A program made the position numbers and the translations under genes. A stretch of 64,000 bases of DNA from Symbiodinium natans (taxonomy: Eukaryota > Sar > Dinophyceae > Suessiales > Symbiodiniaceae), in the NCBI GenBank assembly GCA_905221605.1, contig CAJNDS010002452.1, positions 167,501 through 231,500 of the forward strand, read 5' to 3'. Under the pieces are notes generated by a model, which saw nothing but the letters and a program-made list of their open reading frames with translations, was not told where the DNA came from and did not search any database. Numbering within the stretch: the first letter of the stretch is position 1; every line of letters starts with the position of its first letter. This document shows positions 45,901 to 54,400 of this stretch, piece after piece.

Positions 45901-47572
45901 TCTAGAATCAATGATCTCTGTGATTAGCCAGAGCCTGTGCCTATGTCCCTAAACCCTGAACCCTAAACCCTAAACCCCCCAAGCTTCCCTTCCCTACTGT
46001 TGCAAGAAGGCACAGGTCCGGAAAGGTGGGGTAGAGCATGCTGTAGAGGTTCTTGGAGACCTCAGCCCCAAGTTGCATAGGGGCTTCGGGGCTTCGAGTT
46101 GAACCGAGCCGGGGCTTCCGAGTTCCACGAGACTTCTCTCAGCCTCCAGCATAGGAGAAGTAGCCTCAGAGCCCCGGGATCCACGGAAACAAGGTGCACA
46201 AAGGCTGCTACGTTGCTACCTTGCGCGGGGGTTCTTCTCTGGGCATGATGCAATACATCAAGACTTGACTCTCAGTCAGCTGACTCAGCTCCTAAATCTC
46301 GAGAGTGTCACGCATCTCGGGGTGAGGACTCATAGTGCTTCTGTGTTCCCGCAGACGTAAGCAAAGGACATTACCCAAATAGAGGCAGCAGTTTCGGGAA
46401 TTAAGCCCTGAACTCGACATCCTGAAGTCGGACTGCAGAAATCCGGATATGCCGAGAGGCCCAGGATTAGCAGCGGCACGATCTCTGCGGCCCCGCCCAG
46501 CAGGCCCTAGAAACAAGGACCCTAAACCCTAAACCCTAAACCCTAAACCCTAAACCCTAAACCCTAAACCCTCATAGCTGAGTCTTTTTGAGGGTGCGCT
46601 GGGGCCTTTAGGGTGTAGCGTAGCCTGCTGAGTTGTTTGTGCTATGTTGCTGTGAGTGGCAGTGAGGAAGATGCATATCAGGTCATCTTTCCCTAAAGCA
46701 GAGTGGCAGATTGTACAGCTGCCTTCTTTGAGTAGACCGTCCTATAGCAGGCATCCGTGCATGTCAGTGTCTCTGCCACTGAATCCCCAACAATTTGCCC
46801 AGCTGGAGGCGGCGGACATTTCAGTGACATTGGTGTTGTCCAGCCTTGCCCGCTGGCTTCTTCTTCTCCTTCTTGCCTTTGCTTCTCACCGCTGTCTCCT
46901 GCAATGTAGTTGTAGTTCTGATGGTTTAGGGTTTAGGGTTTAGGGTTTGTTGAGCAGTGGCGCGAGACAGCTAACCCGTAGACTCGAGTTCCTTCAGCAA
47001 TCACACCGCACAGATGCGGGCAGCATCTCTGCTCGGCATCTAGGCTGGACTGCCAGCCAACGTTGGTCGCACGTCGAGGTACATTGCGTTACGATTCTGG
47101 CACTCTCAAACGACCTTGCATTCAGTATACTTTGCCATATGGCAGCATGCTCGTGGCACTCGTGACCTCCGCATTCAGACCCCGAAGAAACGAGGTTGCC
47201 TCAACCTTTGGGGGGTACTCATGCATGTGGCCTCGGCTGGAGCTGTCGGCTCTGCAGTATCATCCTCGTTTTGCTTGGCATCCTTCGCTTGAAACGGGAT
47301 TGCAGGCTGAGTGCTGCCAGCCCCCGTCACTGCCAACTACCGGGAGTATCGCATATTGCTGGGCCCGAGAATAACCTAGGAATAAAGAGGGTACCCTTTT
47401 TGTTCCAAGGGGCTCATAAGGGAACCTAAAGCCTGAAAAAACTGGAACAAGGGCCTACTCTGGGTCCTAATATCCTAATATAGACACCATCACAAGTTTT
47501 GCTACAAGTCCAGGGCGCGGGAACCGGCGTCTCAGATCTCTTCGCCCGCGGCTGCGGCTGGCCAGTTGCCAT
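33557..47572 (-). CDS. CLPTM1-family multi-pass membrane protein gene (23 exons, whole-gene span)
   Basis: CLPTM1/CLPTM1L proteins are ER membrane proteins; the family has been linked to receptor retention in the ER and to lipid scrambling. Reassembled minus-strand exons give about 680 codons, close to the usual ~670. Diagnostic pieces in order: luminal domain with YVDEFWMTNDQLIKF; first membrane segment SYLLIATMVVSVLHMIFEYL followed by ALKND and VLFWRR; YDQESNWLILVLSLGQ and VDCWKLTQ; YDKVALIYLSYILLPIVVGY; VYALGFALM joined to TPQLFINY and KSVAHLPWR; DDLFAFIIKMPTMHR; CFRDDIVFLLYLYQR and IYPVD; then an acidic tail FDEDFTESAETEE. Splice phases agree at 18 of 22 junctions (7 GT, 8 GC, 3 GA donors). 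Start ATG is at 47572; a stop lies at 33557. Weak points: the first two junctions, a missing piece (~8 residues) after exon 14, and the junction of exons 20/21. Family assignment is very likely; physiological role is not shown. Confidence 0.9.
34332..34409 (-). CDS. CL­PTM1-like exon 22 (FRDD...YLYQR)
   Basis: AAG^GCATGTC acceptor; MSCFRDDIVFLLYLYQRHIY PVDTS; GT donor CCC^GTGGCT. In the unspliced frame TAG follows after two codons, but the donor phase matches exon 23. Confidence 0.9.
34886..34930 (-). CDS. CLPTM1-like exon 21
   Basis: DDLFAFIIKMPTMH; GC donor CACC^GCCCGG completes the Arg codon with exon 22 (MHRMSCFRDD). Acceptor at 34930 or 34928. Confidence 0.9.
35407..35493 (-). CDS. CLPTM1-like exon 20 (TPQLFINY / SVAHLPWR)
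   Basis: CTGAG^GACCCC acceptor; TPQLFINYRMKSVAHLPWRR FIYSASNG. This block is nearly invariant in the family and fixes the identification. Donor is either TT^GTAGG (35407) or AACG^GCTT (35411); neither gives a perfect family spacing with exon 21. Confidence 0.95.
35929..35988 (-). CDS. CLPTM1-like exon 19 (membrane span)
   Basis: LRYMLHVAASLVYALGFALM. GA donor: CTCAT^GATCCTC, which joins to exon 20 as ALM-TPQLFINY, the most conserved family motif. Acceptor GCAG^TCTC gives the family spacing; AG^G at 35982 is an alternative two residues shorter. Confidence 0.9.
36418..36482 (-). CDS. CLPTM1-like exon 18 (membrane span)
   Basis: CGAG^ATC acceptor (not AG^G); ILLPIVVGYAGYSAKYECHK S; GC donor TT^GCCAGC. 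Matches the ILFPLLxxYAxYSLxYxxHK segment. Confidence 0.85.
36684..36722 (-). CDS. CLPTM1-like exon 17 (39-nt microexon)
   Basis: GAG^GACGAC acceptor; DDYDKVALIYLSY; GC donor TAT^GCCTGG. Matches the YDDMAFRYLS segment at the start of a membrane span. Confidence 0.8.
36961..37027. mobile_element. Foldback element family B (partial)
   Basis: GGGTCCTTATCATAAGGG, ATCCTACTATGTGGG and CCCCTATTTTCATAAACCC. Confidence 0.6.
37019..37102. repeat. Perfect CCCTAAA array
   Basis: Left flank of CLPTM1-like exon 16. Confidence 0.95.
37127..37192 (-). CDS. CLPTM1-like exon 16
   Basis: AAG^GTGGGC acceptor; VGLAWKGPLPHPTFKSRVPH SS, matching the FPRLSFKDK loop. GC donor AGT^GCGGC. Bracketed by CCCTAAA (37019-37102) and TTTAGGG (37206-37310). 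Confidence 0.65.
37206..37310. repeat. TTTAGGG array
   Basis: Right flank of CLPTM1-like exon 16, with TTTGGGG variants. Confidence 0.95.
37730..37880. repeat. CCCTAAA array with AAACGCCT variants
   Basis: Left flank of CLPTM1-like exon 15. Confidence 0.9.
37892..37979 (-). CDS. CLPTM1-like exon 15
   Basis: AG^GTACGAC acceptor; YDQESNWLILVLSLGQIGVD CWKLTQVLE; GT donor GAG^GTGCCC. Matches the DNETN...WKxTKV segment. Flanked by CCCTAAA (left) and a clean TTTAGGG array (37985-38069, right). Confidence 0.85.
37985..38069. repeat. Perfect TTTAGGG array
   Basis: Twelve heptamers, right flank of CLPTM1-like exon 15, starting six bases from its acceptor. Confidence 0.95.
38246..38357. mobile_element. 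Repeat family D
   Basis: GGGTACATGGTCCCTTAG ... CTTCAGAACCCTTGAAAGG, AGGTACGGGACC. Confidence 0.6.
38366..38472. mobile_element. Family C relative
   Basis: AGAGTAACCTAGGAATAAG, GGGTGCCCTTTT and ACTCGGGTCCTAG; also seen at 47368-47462 and 54838-54930. Confidence 0.55.
38866..38952 (-). CDS. CLPTM1-like exon 14
   Basis: AG^GTGCTCTTC acceptor; VLFWRRTDAETLKRFVSLRA VGLEILCI. Corresponds to the FW...SL..LS.R.V segment after the first span. The donor is unresolved and about eight residues of the next span appear to be missing or in an unseen microexon between 37980 and 38866. Confidence 0.75.
39207..39297 (-). CDS. CLPTM1-like exon 13 (first membrane span)
   Basis: CAG^GTTTGCC acceptor; RFANTNSYLLIATMVVSVLH MIFEYLALKND. 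This is the family's first hydrophobic segment with the invariant LKND/FKND end. GC donor GAT^GCTACT. Confidence 0.9.
39430..39570 (-). CDS. CLPTM1-like exon 12
   Basis: AAG^GATGGAG acceptor; MEHSIKQMTQTYFQGEDDEA then IVQMRDLSPGSMSGVMSYCA TRDNEK. GT donor AG^GTAGGT. Acidic luminal linker before the first membrane span. Confidence 0.8.
39989..40070. repeat. Perfect CCCTAAA array
   Basis: Left flank of CLPTM1-like exon 11. Confidence 0.95.
40096..40148 (-). CDS. CLPTM1-like exon 11
   Basis: AG^GAAATTC acceptor; EIHFGLMSAPRWRFQH matches the conserved x-V-x-F-x-P-L-S-x-x-R-W strand. GC donor at 40098/97 or 40095/94, both in phase. Bracketed by CCCTAAA (39989-40070) and GGTGTAGGG (40170). Confidence 0.75.
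40405..40550. repeat. TTTAGGG array
   Basis: About 19 heptamers with TTTAGCG/TTTCGGG variants. Confidence 0.95.
41120..41207 (-). CDS. CLPTM1-like exon 10 (YVDEFW segment)
   Basis: AG^GTATGTG acceptor; YVDEFWMTNDQLIKFPTSGE HNFTTAALQ; GT donor CAA^GTTTCT. DEFW followed by a D/N-x-LI motif is diagnostic of CLPTM1 proteins. Confidence 0.85.
41659..41794 (-). CDS. CLPTM1-like exon 9 (luminal domain)
   Basis: Reads SSTDKRFITKLLTVPADVGA EKVRLVYDRTAYPAYWKRDH YYPV. GC donor AT^GCGGCC; joining to exon 10 gives HYYPVMYVDEFW, a family hallmark. Acceptor TGTAG^CATC departs from AG^G. Confidence 0.8.
42188..42291. mobile_element. Foldback element family A
   Basis: TTGGGATGTTCCC ... GGGAACATCCCAA in a CLPTM1-like intron. 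Confidence 0.85.
43218..43330. mobile_element. Foldback element family F
   Basis: TGCTTACGAACCCCC with long C- and A-runs, ACATTCTTCC, AATATAGGGACTA, GGGGCGTTCTCGTAA. Confidence 0.7.
43345..43418 (-). CDS. CLPTM1-like exon 8 (luminal domain)
   Basis: AG^GAACGTG acceptor; NVWVTARLVTERGPIVVKSP WTHS; GT donor TG^GTAGATC. Joining to exon 7 gives KKRNVWV, the usual strand after the LTD/N segment of the family. Confidence 0.7.
43640..44045. repeat. 21-bp minisatellite
   Basis: About 19 units of AATTCCCGGACAAGCACCA; 21 bp keeps a 7-codon frame (NSRTSTK) with small indels. No gene context. Confidence 0.95.
44050..44460. repeat. ~30-bp minisatellite built on TTTAGGG
   Basis: About 13 units, each GGCTTTAGGGTTTAGGGC plus CTACTCTGGGCT. 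Confidence 0.95.
44674..44738 (-). CDS. CLPTM1-like exon 7 (luminal domain)
   Basis: AG^GAGTTCC acceptor; EFQPSSTSVPINVTDKLLTK K; GA donor AG^GACTCC. Flanked left by CCCTAAA (44600-44645) and right by TTTAGGG (44760-44835) tracts. The NVT triplet could be an N-glycosylation site in the luminal domain. Confidence 0.75.
44760..44835. repeat. TTTAGGG array
   Basis: Right flank of CLPTM1-like exon 7. Confidence 0.95.
45126..45189 (-). CDS. CLPTM1-like exon 6
   Basis: AG^GTCTCGG acceptor, frame SRPTVPRDATPDWTVRFPY DD, GA donor in GAT^GAGGAG. The sequence GATGAGGAG is shared with the start of the next exon, so the exact cut is ambiguous but the product is the same. Confidence 0.65.
45286..45324 (-). 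CDS. CLPTM1-like exon 5 (39-nt microexon)
   Basis: AG^GCATTGCC acceptor and GG^GTGATC donor keep frame with both neighbours (HCHHAPKEKERP). Chosen over an overlapping alternative because its phase fits the next exon. Confidence 0.5.
45440..45516 (-). CDS. CLPTM1-like exon 4 (start of luminal domain)
   Basis: CAG^GCT acceptor, reads ALGPMCARIERGEFLTLNIF IKESK, matching the conserved family segment in which a short hydrophobic beta strand opens the luminal domain. GC donor at GAC^GCTTGGG, which lies next to the CCCTAAA(+) tract at 45388-45435. Confidence 0.75.
45536..45700. repeat. TTTATAGGG variant array
   Basis: A homogenised 9-10 bp variant (GTTTATAGGG), left of CLPTM1-like exon 3. Confidence 0.9.
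45703..45789 (-). CDS. CLPTM1-like exon 3
   Basis: Frame ALEKQDFDANHNYVQKYQNR TQSGALSAR, GT donor in GG^GTGTTAAG. The acceptor may be at 45789 or at AG^GAC (45774). Sits between a CCCTAAA tract and TTTATAGGG-type repeats. Confidence 0.5.
46845..46898 (-). CDS. CLPTM1-like exon 2 (lysine-rich N-terminal segment)
   Basis: AG^G acceptor (TTGCAG^GAG), frame ETAVRSKGKKEKKKPAGK, GC donor (AAG^GCTGG). Immediately upstream in transcription lies a TTTAGGG(+) tract. Assigned to the gene by position and frame only. Confidence 0.5.
47368..47462. mobile_element. Family C relative
   Basis: AGAATAACCTAGGAATAAAG ... GGGCCTACTCTGGGTCCTA. Confidence 0.55.
47507..47572 (-). CDS. CLPTM1-like exon 1 (start codon)
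   Basis: Reads MATGQPQPRAKRSETPVPAP then WT. The ATG directly follows TGTAGC, which could serve as an acceptor for a trans-spliced leader. Basic, proline-rich N-terminus with no signal peptide, as usual for the family. The 3' boundary is not resolved. Confidence 0.55.
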
Positions 47573-47724
47573 GCTACAGAAGGTAATTCTCGTATAGGTA
47601 TCAACAAAAAAATCAGGGTGCCCGTTCCTGTAGTCAGGAATGGAGTATTTTCAGGGTCTACAGGCTAGCAGGAGTGGCCCTTTTCGCATGAGACCCTAGC
47701 ACTTACAGATACAAGAGCTTCAAG

Positions 47725-47831
47725 TTGGGATGTTCCCCCGTATACTATAACAGTCCTGAATAGGGATTACACGACCTCGGCATAATAATCCCTATTATAA
47801 GGACTGCTAGTGTAAGGGGAACACCCCAAGC
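47725..47831. mobile_element. Foldback element family A with exact 8-bp duplication
   Basis: TTGGGATGTTCCC ... GGGAACACCCCAA; GCTTCAAG on both sides. Lies just upstream of the CLPTM1-like start exon. Confidence 0.9.
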
Positions 47832-48424
47832 TTCAAGTCTATCACGCGAAACGCGACTTTCTGGTGAGTGAATTTGACAGCTGGTGACAAGGCGCTCAGT
47901 ATGTCATGTGCCATGTCGTTTCCTTTGCTGCTCATCATGAAGCTAGAGCCAAAACTGTTCGATCGGCCGGAGTCCTTAGGCCGGAGTCAGTTGAATACAG
48001 TGGCCCTATTCTGAGGCTCAGTCGGTGCGCCTACTTTACACATGTCATCCCTAAAGTTCCCAGTCTGGAGTGCAGGGCTTAGGGTCCTTCGGGGGCTTTG
48101 AGCAAAAGTGCACCGTGCATGAACAGGGTAGGATGCCAAGTGTTGTCGGACCATGAGTAGCCCAAGAATAGAAACATCACGTGACGCTGATGGCTGAAAA
48201 CAGGCTGAATTGATAATCCAGCTCCTTGTTGATGTCACGTTGAAACCGATGGCCCAGCTGGACGAACTCGTAACCCAAGCTGCAGAAATTTATGCCAAGC
48301 CCTCGACTAAACCCTATATACCCTCAACCCTCAACCCCTAGACCCTAAACCCCTAAACCCTAAACCCCTAAACCCCAAAAGCCCTGACCTCCAACTCACT
48401 ATAGGTGCAGTGGAGCAGTCGAGG

Positions 48425-48477
48425 CTACACACGAACCGGCGCCACCTCGCGCAAACGCGCCGCGTCAATGCCCAGGC
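48425..48477 (-). CDS. Probable terminal exon [16 protein letters not shown]-stop
   Basis: CATCAG^GCCTGG acceptor, open frame to TAG at 48427-48425. TTTAGGG array begins right at 48540; CCCTAAA variants lie left. Confidence 0.5.
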
Positions 48478-51400
48478 CTGATGTCCAGCAGACAAAATCA
48501 CTGAGGGGCGGCGCTTTCAGGCTTTGAAGCCTAAAGGGTTTGGGTTTAGGGTTTAGGGTTTAGGGTTTAGGGTTTAGGGTTTAGGGTTTAGGGTTTAGGG
48601 TTTAGGGTTTAGGGTTTAGGGTTTAGGGTTTAGGGTTTAGGGTTTAAACTCTAAAAAGTTGACCCAGCTAAACTCTGAACCCTAAGCTCTGACCTTCTCA
48701 AGTTTTGGGGATTGAGGGAACTCTTACATCTCTCAACCTCAAGCCGCAAGGTTTTCTAGCTCCTGGATTTCGGACTCAGGCTGATCAATTTGCAGGGGAG
48801 CTTTCATGCAATGGTTTCCCAAGGAGCCGGTATAAGCAATACATGCCTACACCCTAAACCCTAAACCCTAAACCCTACACCCTATGCCTCGTTTCCAATC
48901 CAGCAACCTCAGCTCTGTCGCCCAGGCTGTTGTTCTAAACTGTGCTCCCTTCTCGGGGGTCACAGTATACAGTAATGCGAAGCCTTGAATACACCCCACA
49001 AGGTACCATGACTTGGAAAAACCAGCCCAGACAGTGGCAGACTGTAGACATTCTTGTGAGCCACATGCTCAGACTTGCTATCGAGTTGCCATTGCGGCCT
49101 CGCTGGCGCGGCTTCTTCCACGATCTTCTGCCCCTAAACCCTAAACCCTAAACCCACACCCTAAACCCTCCAGTTTTGGAGCCCAGTCCCCCCAAATAGA
49201 ACCCCAAGCCCGACGAAACCCTGCCAAGCATCGTAAAACCCTCAAACCATTAGCCCAGAGTAGCCCAGTCCAAGAACTCAGGCACGCTTCCCGTTCAATG
49301 TGGGAAGCTTACGCAAAGCCCGAATGAACACCGAAAACCCCGAGCCTACCGTAACCCTTACACCCAGACTCGCAGACCCAAAAGCCTGAATCGAAGGGGA
49401 ATATAATTAACCAAATATATATACATATATATACATACATACACATGGGGGCCTGTAGCTGTAGCAGAAGAAGACCATTAAACCCTAAGCCCTTTAGACC
49501 CAAAACCCCAGACCCCAAAACTCCAACGGCAATATGACCCTAAACCCTAAACCCCCTAAACCCCCTAAACCCCCTAAACCCCCTAAACCCCCTAAACCCC
49601 CTAAACCCCCTAAACCCCCCCCCTAAACCCCTAAACCCCCTAAACCCCCTAAACCCCCTAAACCCCCAAACCCCCTAAACCCCCTAAACCCCCTAAACCC
49701 CCTAAACCCCCTAAACCCCCTAAACCCCCTAAACCCCCTAAACCCCCTAAACCCCCTAAACCCAAGAACAATATAGAGGGGCCTATTGGGCTGGAGGTGT
49801 CCGCGGATGAGACGCTGTCCACGGAGGGACTCCGCCTTTTGCAACTTTGAGGGGTGGGGGGGGGGGGGGGTTGGGGGCTATGGCAGAAGAAGTGAGGTTT
49901 AGGGCTTGCATGGGGTTGGGTTTAGGGTGTAGGTTTTGAGGGTTTAGCTAGGGTTTGGGCTTTCAGCGTTTGGGTTTTGGTGCTTACGGCTTATGGGGTC
50001 AGGAGGGAAGAAATCAGGGTTGCTGAGACTCTGGAGCCTGGACCAGAGAGTTTGGGGAGCTCACTGGATATGGGAGTCTACGAGAATGAGGGACCCCCTC
50101 TAAGAGCCCCCCCCCCCCCCCAAATAGTATGACTCCCTTATCATAGGGACCCCACTAAGGTGCCCCTCATGTCGTAAACCCCCACAGCACACCTAAGACC
50201 TGCCATCCCCATCGCAAAATCCCTTTTGGGGGGTTTATACGGTTTATATAGGGTTTATAGGGTTTATAGGGTTTAATCATAGGGTTTAGGGTTTATAGGG
50301 TTTACAGTATATAGGGTTTATGTAGGGTATATCGGAATTTGTAGGGCTTATAGTGCTTATAAGGTCGGCAGTGCTACGCCAAAACGGCCACACGTGCAGC
50401 CCTCGCAGAAAGCGGAGGATGGCCGTCCCCACATTTGCGGAAGACTGCTAAACCCTAAACCCTAAACCCTAGACCCTAAACCCTAAACCCTAAGCAGCAT
50501 GAACAATACTTTCGAGATTCGGCGCAACACGCTGCAGACACTCCTGCAAGGCCACTTTCCCAAATAGGGCAAGCCCCTTTTTGCAAAAAAAAATGGGAAC
50601 CCCCTCAGAGTCTACCCCCTAAAAATTTGTACATGTAACCTATGCTGTAGGAACCCCCACCAAAAAAAAAAAGGTTCCCTGGCACACGCTGGGAATCCCC
50701 CCATATGTGTCAACTCAAGGGCGCGTGCGAGATGTAGATCTCAGGTGTCCAGTAGGGGAGCTAAAAGGTAAACCTTTGGGATTACATGGGGATCATACTA
50801 TCTGAAAAAGGCGAAAGGTTACCTACTCTACTACTAAGAGATTCGGAGTGGCCTCAGTGGATTCGAGGTTCCAGCTGCGGCTGACGACAGCCTCTCCGAT
50901 GCCAATGGCATGGTGCGGAACTCGCTTTTGAGGGGGTCCGAGATGGGATTCCCTCGATGCAGGTATGGGGCAATTCTCAGAATACCAAGGCCAGCAGTAC
51001 AGCATTCTGCACCCTAAACCCTAAACCCTGAACCTTAAAGTGCTGGATAAAAGGGACCCCTGGCGCATGGCAAGACCTTAAAAACCGCAGTGTCAGCACA
51101 TGGGTCCAGTGGCCACTGCGCCGGATCCGTATGGGAACAACACCCATAGAAACGGCCTTTAAAGGAGATGCAACCAGATACCTGCCAAGTGCAGGACCAG
51201 ATATGGAGAAGTGAAATAACCCGGGTGCAAACCAGCCCGCACTACGGTAGAGTTGAGAAACTTGGTTGGTAGCCCAGTAACCTTAGTACAATAAGGGCAC
51301 CCTTTTTGGGGGTTGGTTCCTTTATACAGGAACCTTGAATGAAGAAAAGGTTAAGGGTACCACTGGGCTACCAAGGGTAAGGTCTCGCCTGTGTCTCCTG

Positions 51401-54400
51401 GATGTCGGTTTGCGCGTCAGCTCCTGACATCACACGCTCTCGGGAACTGCGACACCATGCGACTAAAAATCCCGAACTGGTTCTTCCACGCGGCCTCAGA
51501 ACACGGTAGAGCTAAAGTTGCGGGGGTTACAGGGCTTATAGGCTTTGGGTTTTTGGTTTATAGGGTTCGGGTTTCAGGGTTAAGTGCCTGCGTCTGCTCA
51601 GCACATGAAGATTCGTGCAGTCCTTTCTTAAGCATAACTTTGTTCGGGTGTCCACGGAGAGACGTTCGAGTACAACGCCGAATACCCCAATGCCCATGAA
51701 ACTTCAAGGTGAACCGAATCTGCTCAAGCCATGTCTCTGTTGCGTAAGAAATTGTGGCCTAAACCCTAAACCCTAAACCCTAAACCCTAAACCCTAAACC
51801 CTAAACCCTAAACCCTAAACCCTAATTTGTGGAGGAGCTTCTGGACTCTACAAGCCCAGGCCAACAAACCCTGAACCTCGTTCGCCCGACTTGAACGACC
51901 AACAACTCTTACACACTCTTCGGTTCTGAGGCCCCCTGAGCCTACCAAAGCCCTAAAGCCCCCTATGCAGACCAGGATCAGAAAACCCTCCAAGCCCTAA
52001 ACCCTAAACCCTAAACCCTGAACCCTAAACCCTCAACCCTCAACCCTAAACCCTAAGCAGCCCGACCCCTGTGCCGGGGCAATCATTCCACATTGCGGCA
52101 CCTCCAAGAGAAGCGCACCTCGCCTCAGTAAGAGGGACCCCCACAGATATTGCCATCCAAGAGCAGGGCTGTGGGGGCTTCAGGGTTTAGAAGCAGAGGC
52201 TTTCGGGGGTTTGAGGGTTTGGGGATTCTTGGGGTTGAGAGGCTTGGGTGCCAGGCGCTCTAGTCCACATCGTCCGTCAGCTCAGGGTGCCCACCTACTT
52301 TGACTTTGCCCTCAAAAAGGCGATTTAGGTTGAGGCACTCACCTAGCGAGTCCCACTGTTTATGGTGCTACTAGGGCTTTTGGGACCTTTTGGGGTCTTT
52401 TGGGGTCTTCTGGGTCCTCTTTTTGTGCCTTTGAAACCTTCGGATTGGCAGTAGAGTTTCATAGAGTTTCCATGACGGTACGGCAATCGGATCGGTACTC
52501 TCAGACTGCTGGACTTTTTCTGCGGGGGATCGAGATGTTGGGGCCCGGCCTGCTGTTATAACTAGCTGGTTTAGGGTACCAAGACGGGCCCATGACTTCG
52601 AATTATCCCCATATCACGGTTCTCAAGTTGGGATCACCAGCACAACTCCGTGGCTCCAACGCAGAGTGATCCAGCGATGAAAACGCGTGACGGGAATCCG
52701 CATAGCCGAGGCCTGTTATGTCGGTGGAGGTTTGAGTGTTGTTGAGGGCTTCGTGCTTTAGAAGGTTTAGAGCCTATAGTAGAGGCCCGAAAATAGAAAC
52801 GTGACAAAGAATCCACAAGCCGGCAACATGTCACCGCATGCTAGGTCGGCCCCTCAAAGTCTCTTGCTGAAGATTCCTCCAGGAGACCCTCTCATATGTC
52901 CAATCATAAGGGTCCGTACGAAATATCCGAAGGGCCCTAACCCTAAACCCTAAACCCTAAACCCTAAACCCTAAACCCTAAACCCTAAACCCTAAACCCT
53001 AGACCCTAGACCCTAAACCCTAAACCCTACCTAGAATGGATCCCCGGAACGATGAAAGATCAAGATTCCCACAACTTTCAGCTCGGGGGTTTAGGGTTTG
53101 GGGCTTAGGGTGCTTCAGGAGGTTTAGGGTTTAGGGTTTAGGGCAAGGGGGTTCGCAGGCTTTCTGGGGCTTCATGTCAAAGTGAAGTTACACTCGACTT
53201 GAGGCTGAGCCCTCCCTAACCCCCTAAATCCTCAAAAACCTAGTGCCCCTTAACCCCACAAGCCCAAGCTTGGGGATGTTCCCCCGTATCCTAACAGTCC
53301 TTAATAGAGATGAGAAAACGCGGGGGGGGGGGGGGGGGGGACTATAATCCCTATTAAGGGCTGTTAGTATAAGGGCCCAAGCTCCTGAAGTCCCTCAACC
53401 CTAAGCCGCTTGTCGGCAGTCGCTGAGGCCTTGAAGATCAGTGGCACTCAGGCCCAGCCTCTAGCCAACTTGGGCCCATGTACTCAAGATGGGTATGTTG
53501 TGTAGCTCATGAATGGTCAATGTGTAGGATTAAAAGGTACCTAGGCTCCTGGATGATGATTTAGCTTGCCTTATGGGAAGTCGAAGACTTAGTATGGTTT
53601 CAGAGGTGGGGACCGGGGGCGGGGTTTCTTGGACTTGGTTGTGGTCTTGCAACAGGGCAAGTGCGTGGGACCACAGGCCCTTGCATAGGCAGGTGACGGC
53701 AGGCTGCGTGAATCAGCCTCCCTCCGCTTGTCGAATCAACTCTGACCATTCTTGGAACTTCTAGCTTGCTCAACTTGATTAACGGGCTCTCTGGGTGGTT
53801 CTACATCCTCAACCCTAAGCCATACCCTAGGGCTCCAAGCAGACGAATAATGCCTACATTGGTGTCTAAAATCTGTAAATACTACCTGCCATGGGCTGTT
53901 TGGAGCCTTAGTTATAGGAGAAGTCTAGGGTGTAAAGCATCTCGGCATCCGACTGGCGAAGGCCCTGCTCAAAGTCTGCGGGAGAGACAAGTCCTCGGCG
54001 CCTCGGATTCTGAAACCCTCATTGGGATTTCCGAAAATTAAATAGGGGTACCCCCTATATACCCCAAAATACTATATAATCCTTTAAAAGGAACCCCCCA
54101 CCCCTTGAGCTGAGATGAGGGTGCCCTCCCTAAAAGCTCCACGAGAACATGCTGAATCCTATTGAGCTCTATATCCAAAAGTGCTTAAACCCTAGTGAGC
54201 CGTCTTAAAGGAGAAAGCTGCCTCATGGGTACTTGCCTGACCTTTTTTTCGGCCGGAGGGGAACCGAACTACCCTGATTAGGTTCAGTGAGCGGCGAATG
54301 TGTGTGGACGGTGCTAAGCTCAAGTAGACACCAACCCAACAGCTTGTGATCACAGACATGGGTGTTTTTTCAAGAAATAGGGGTACCCTCTTTATGCCTC

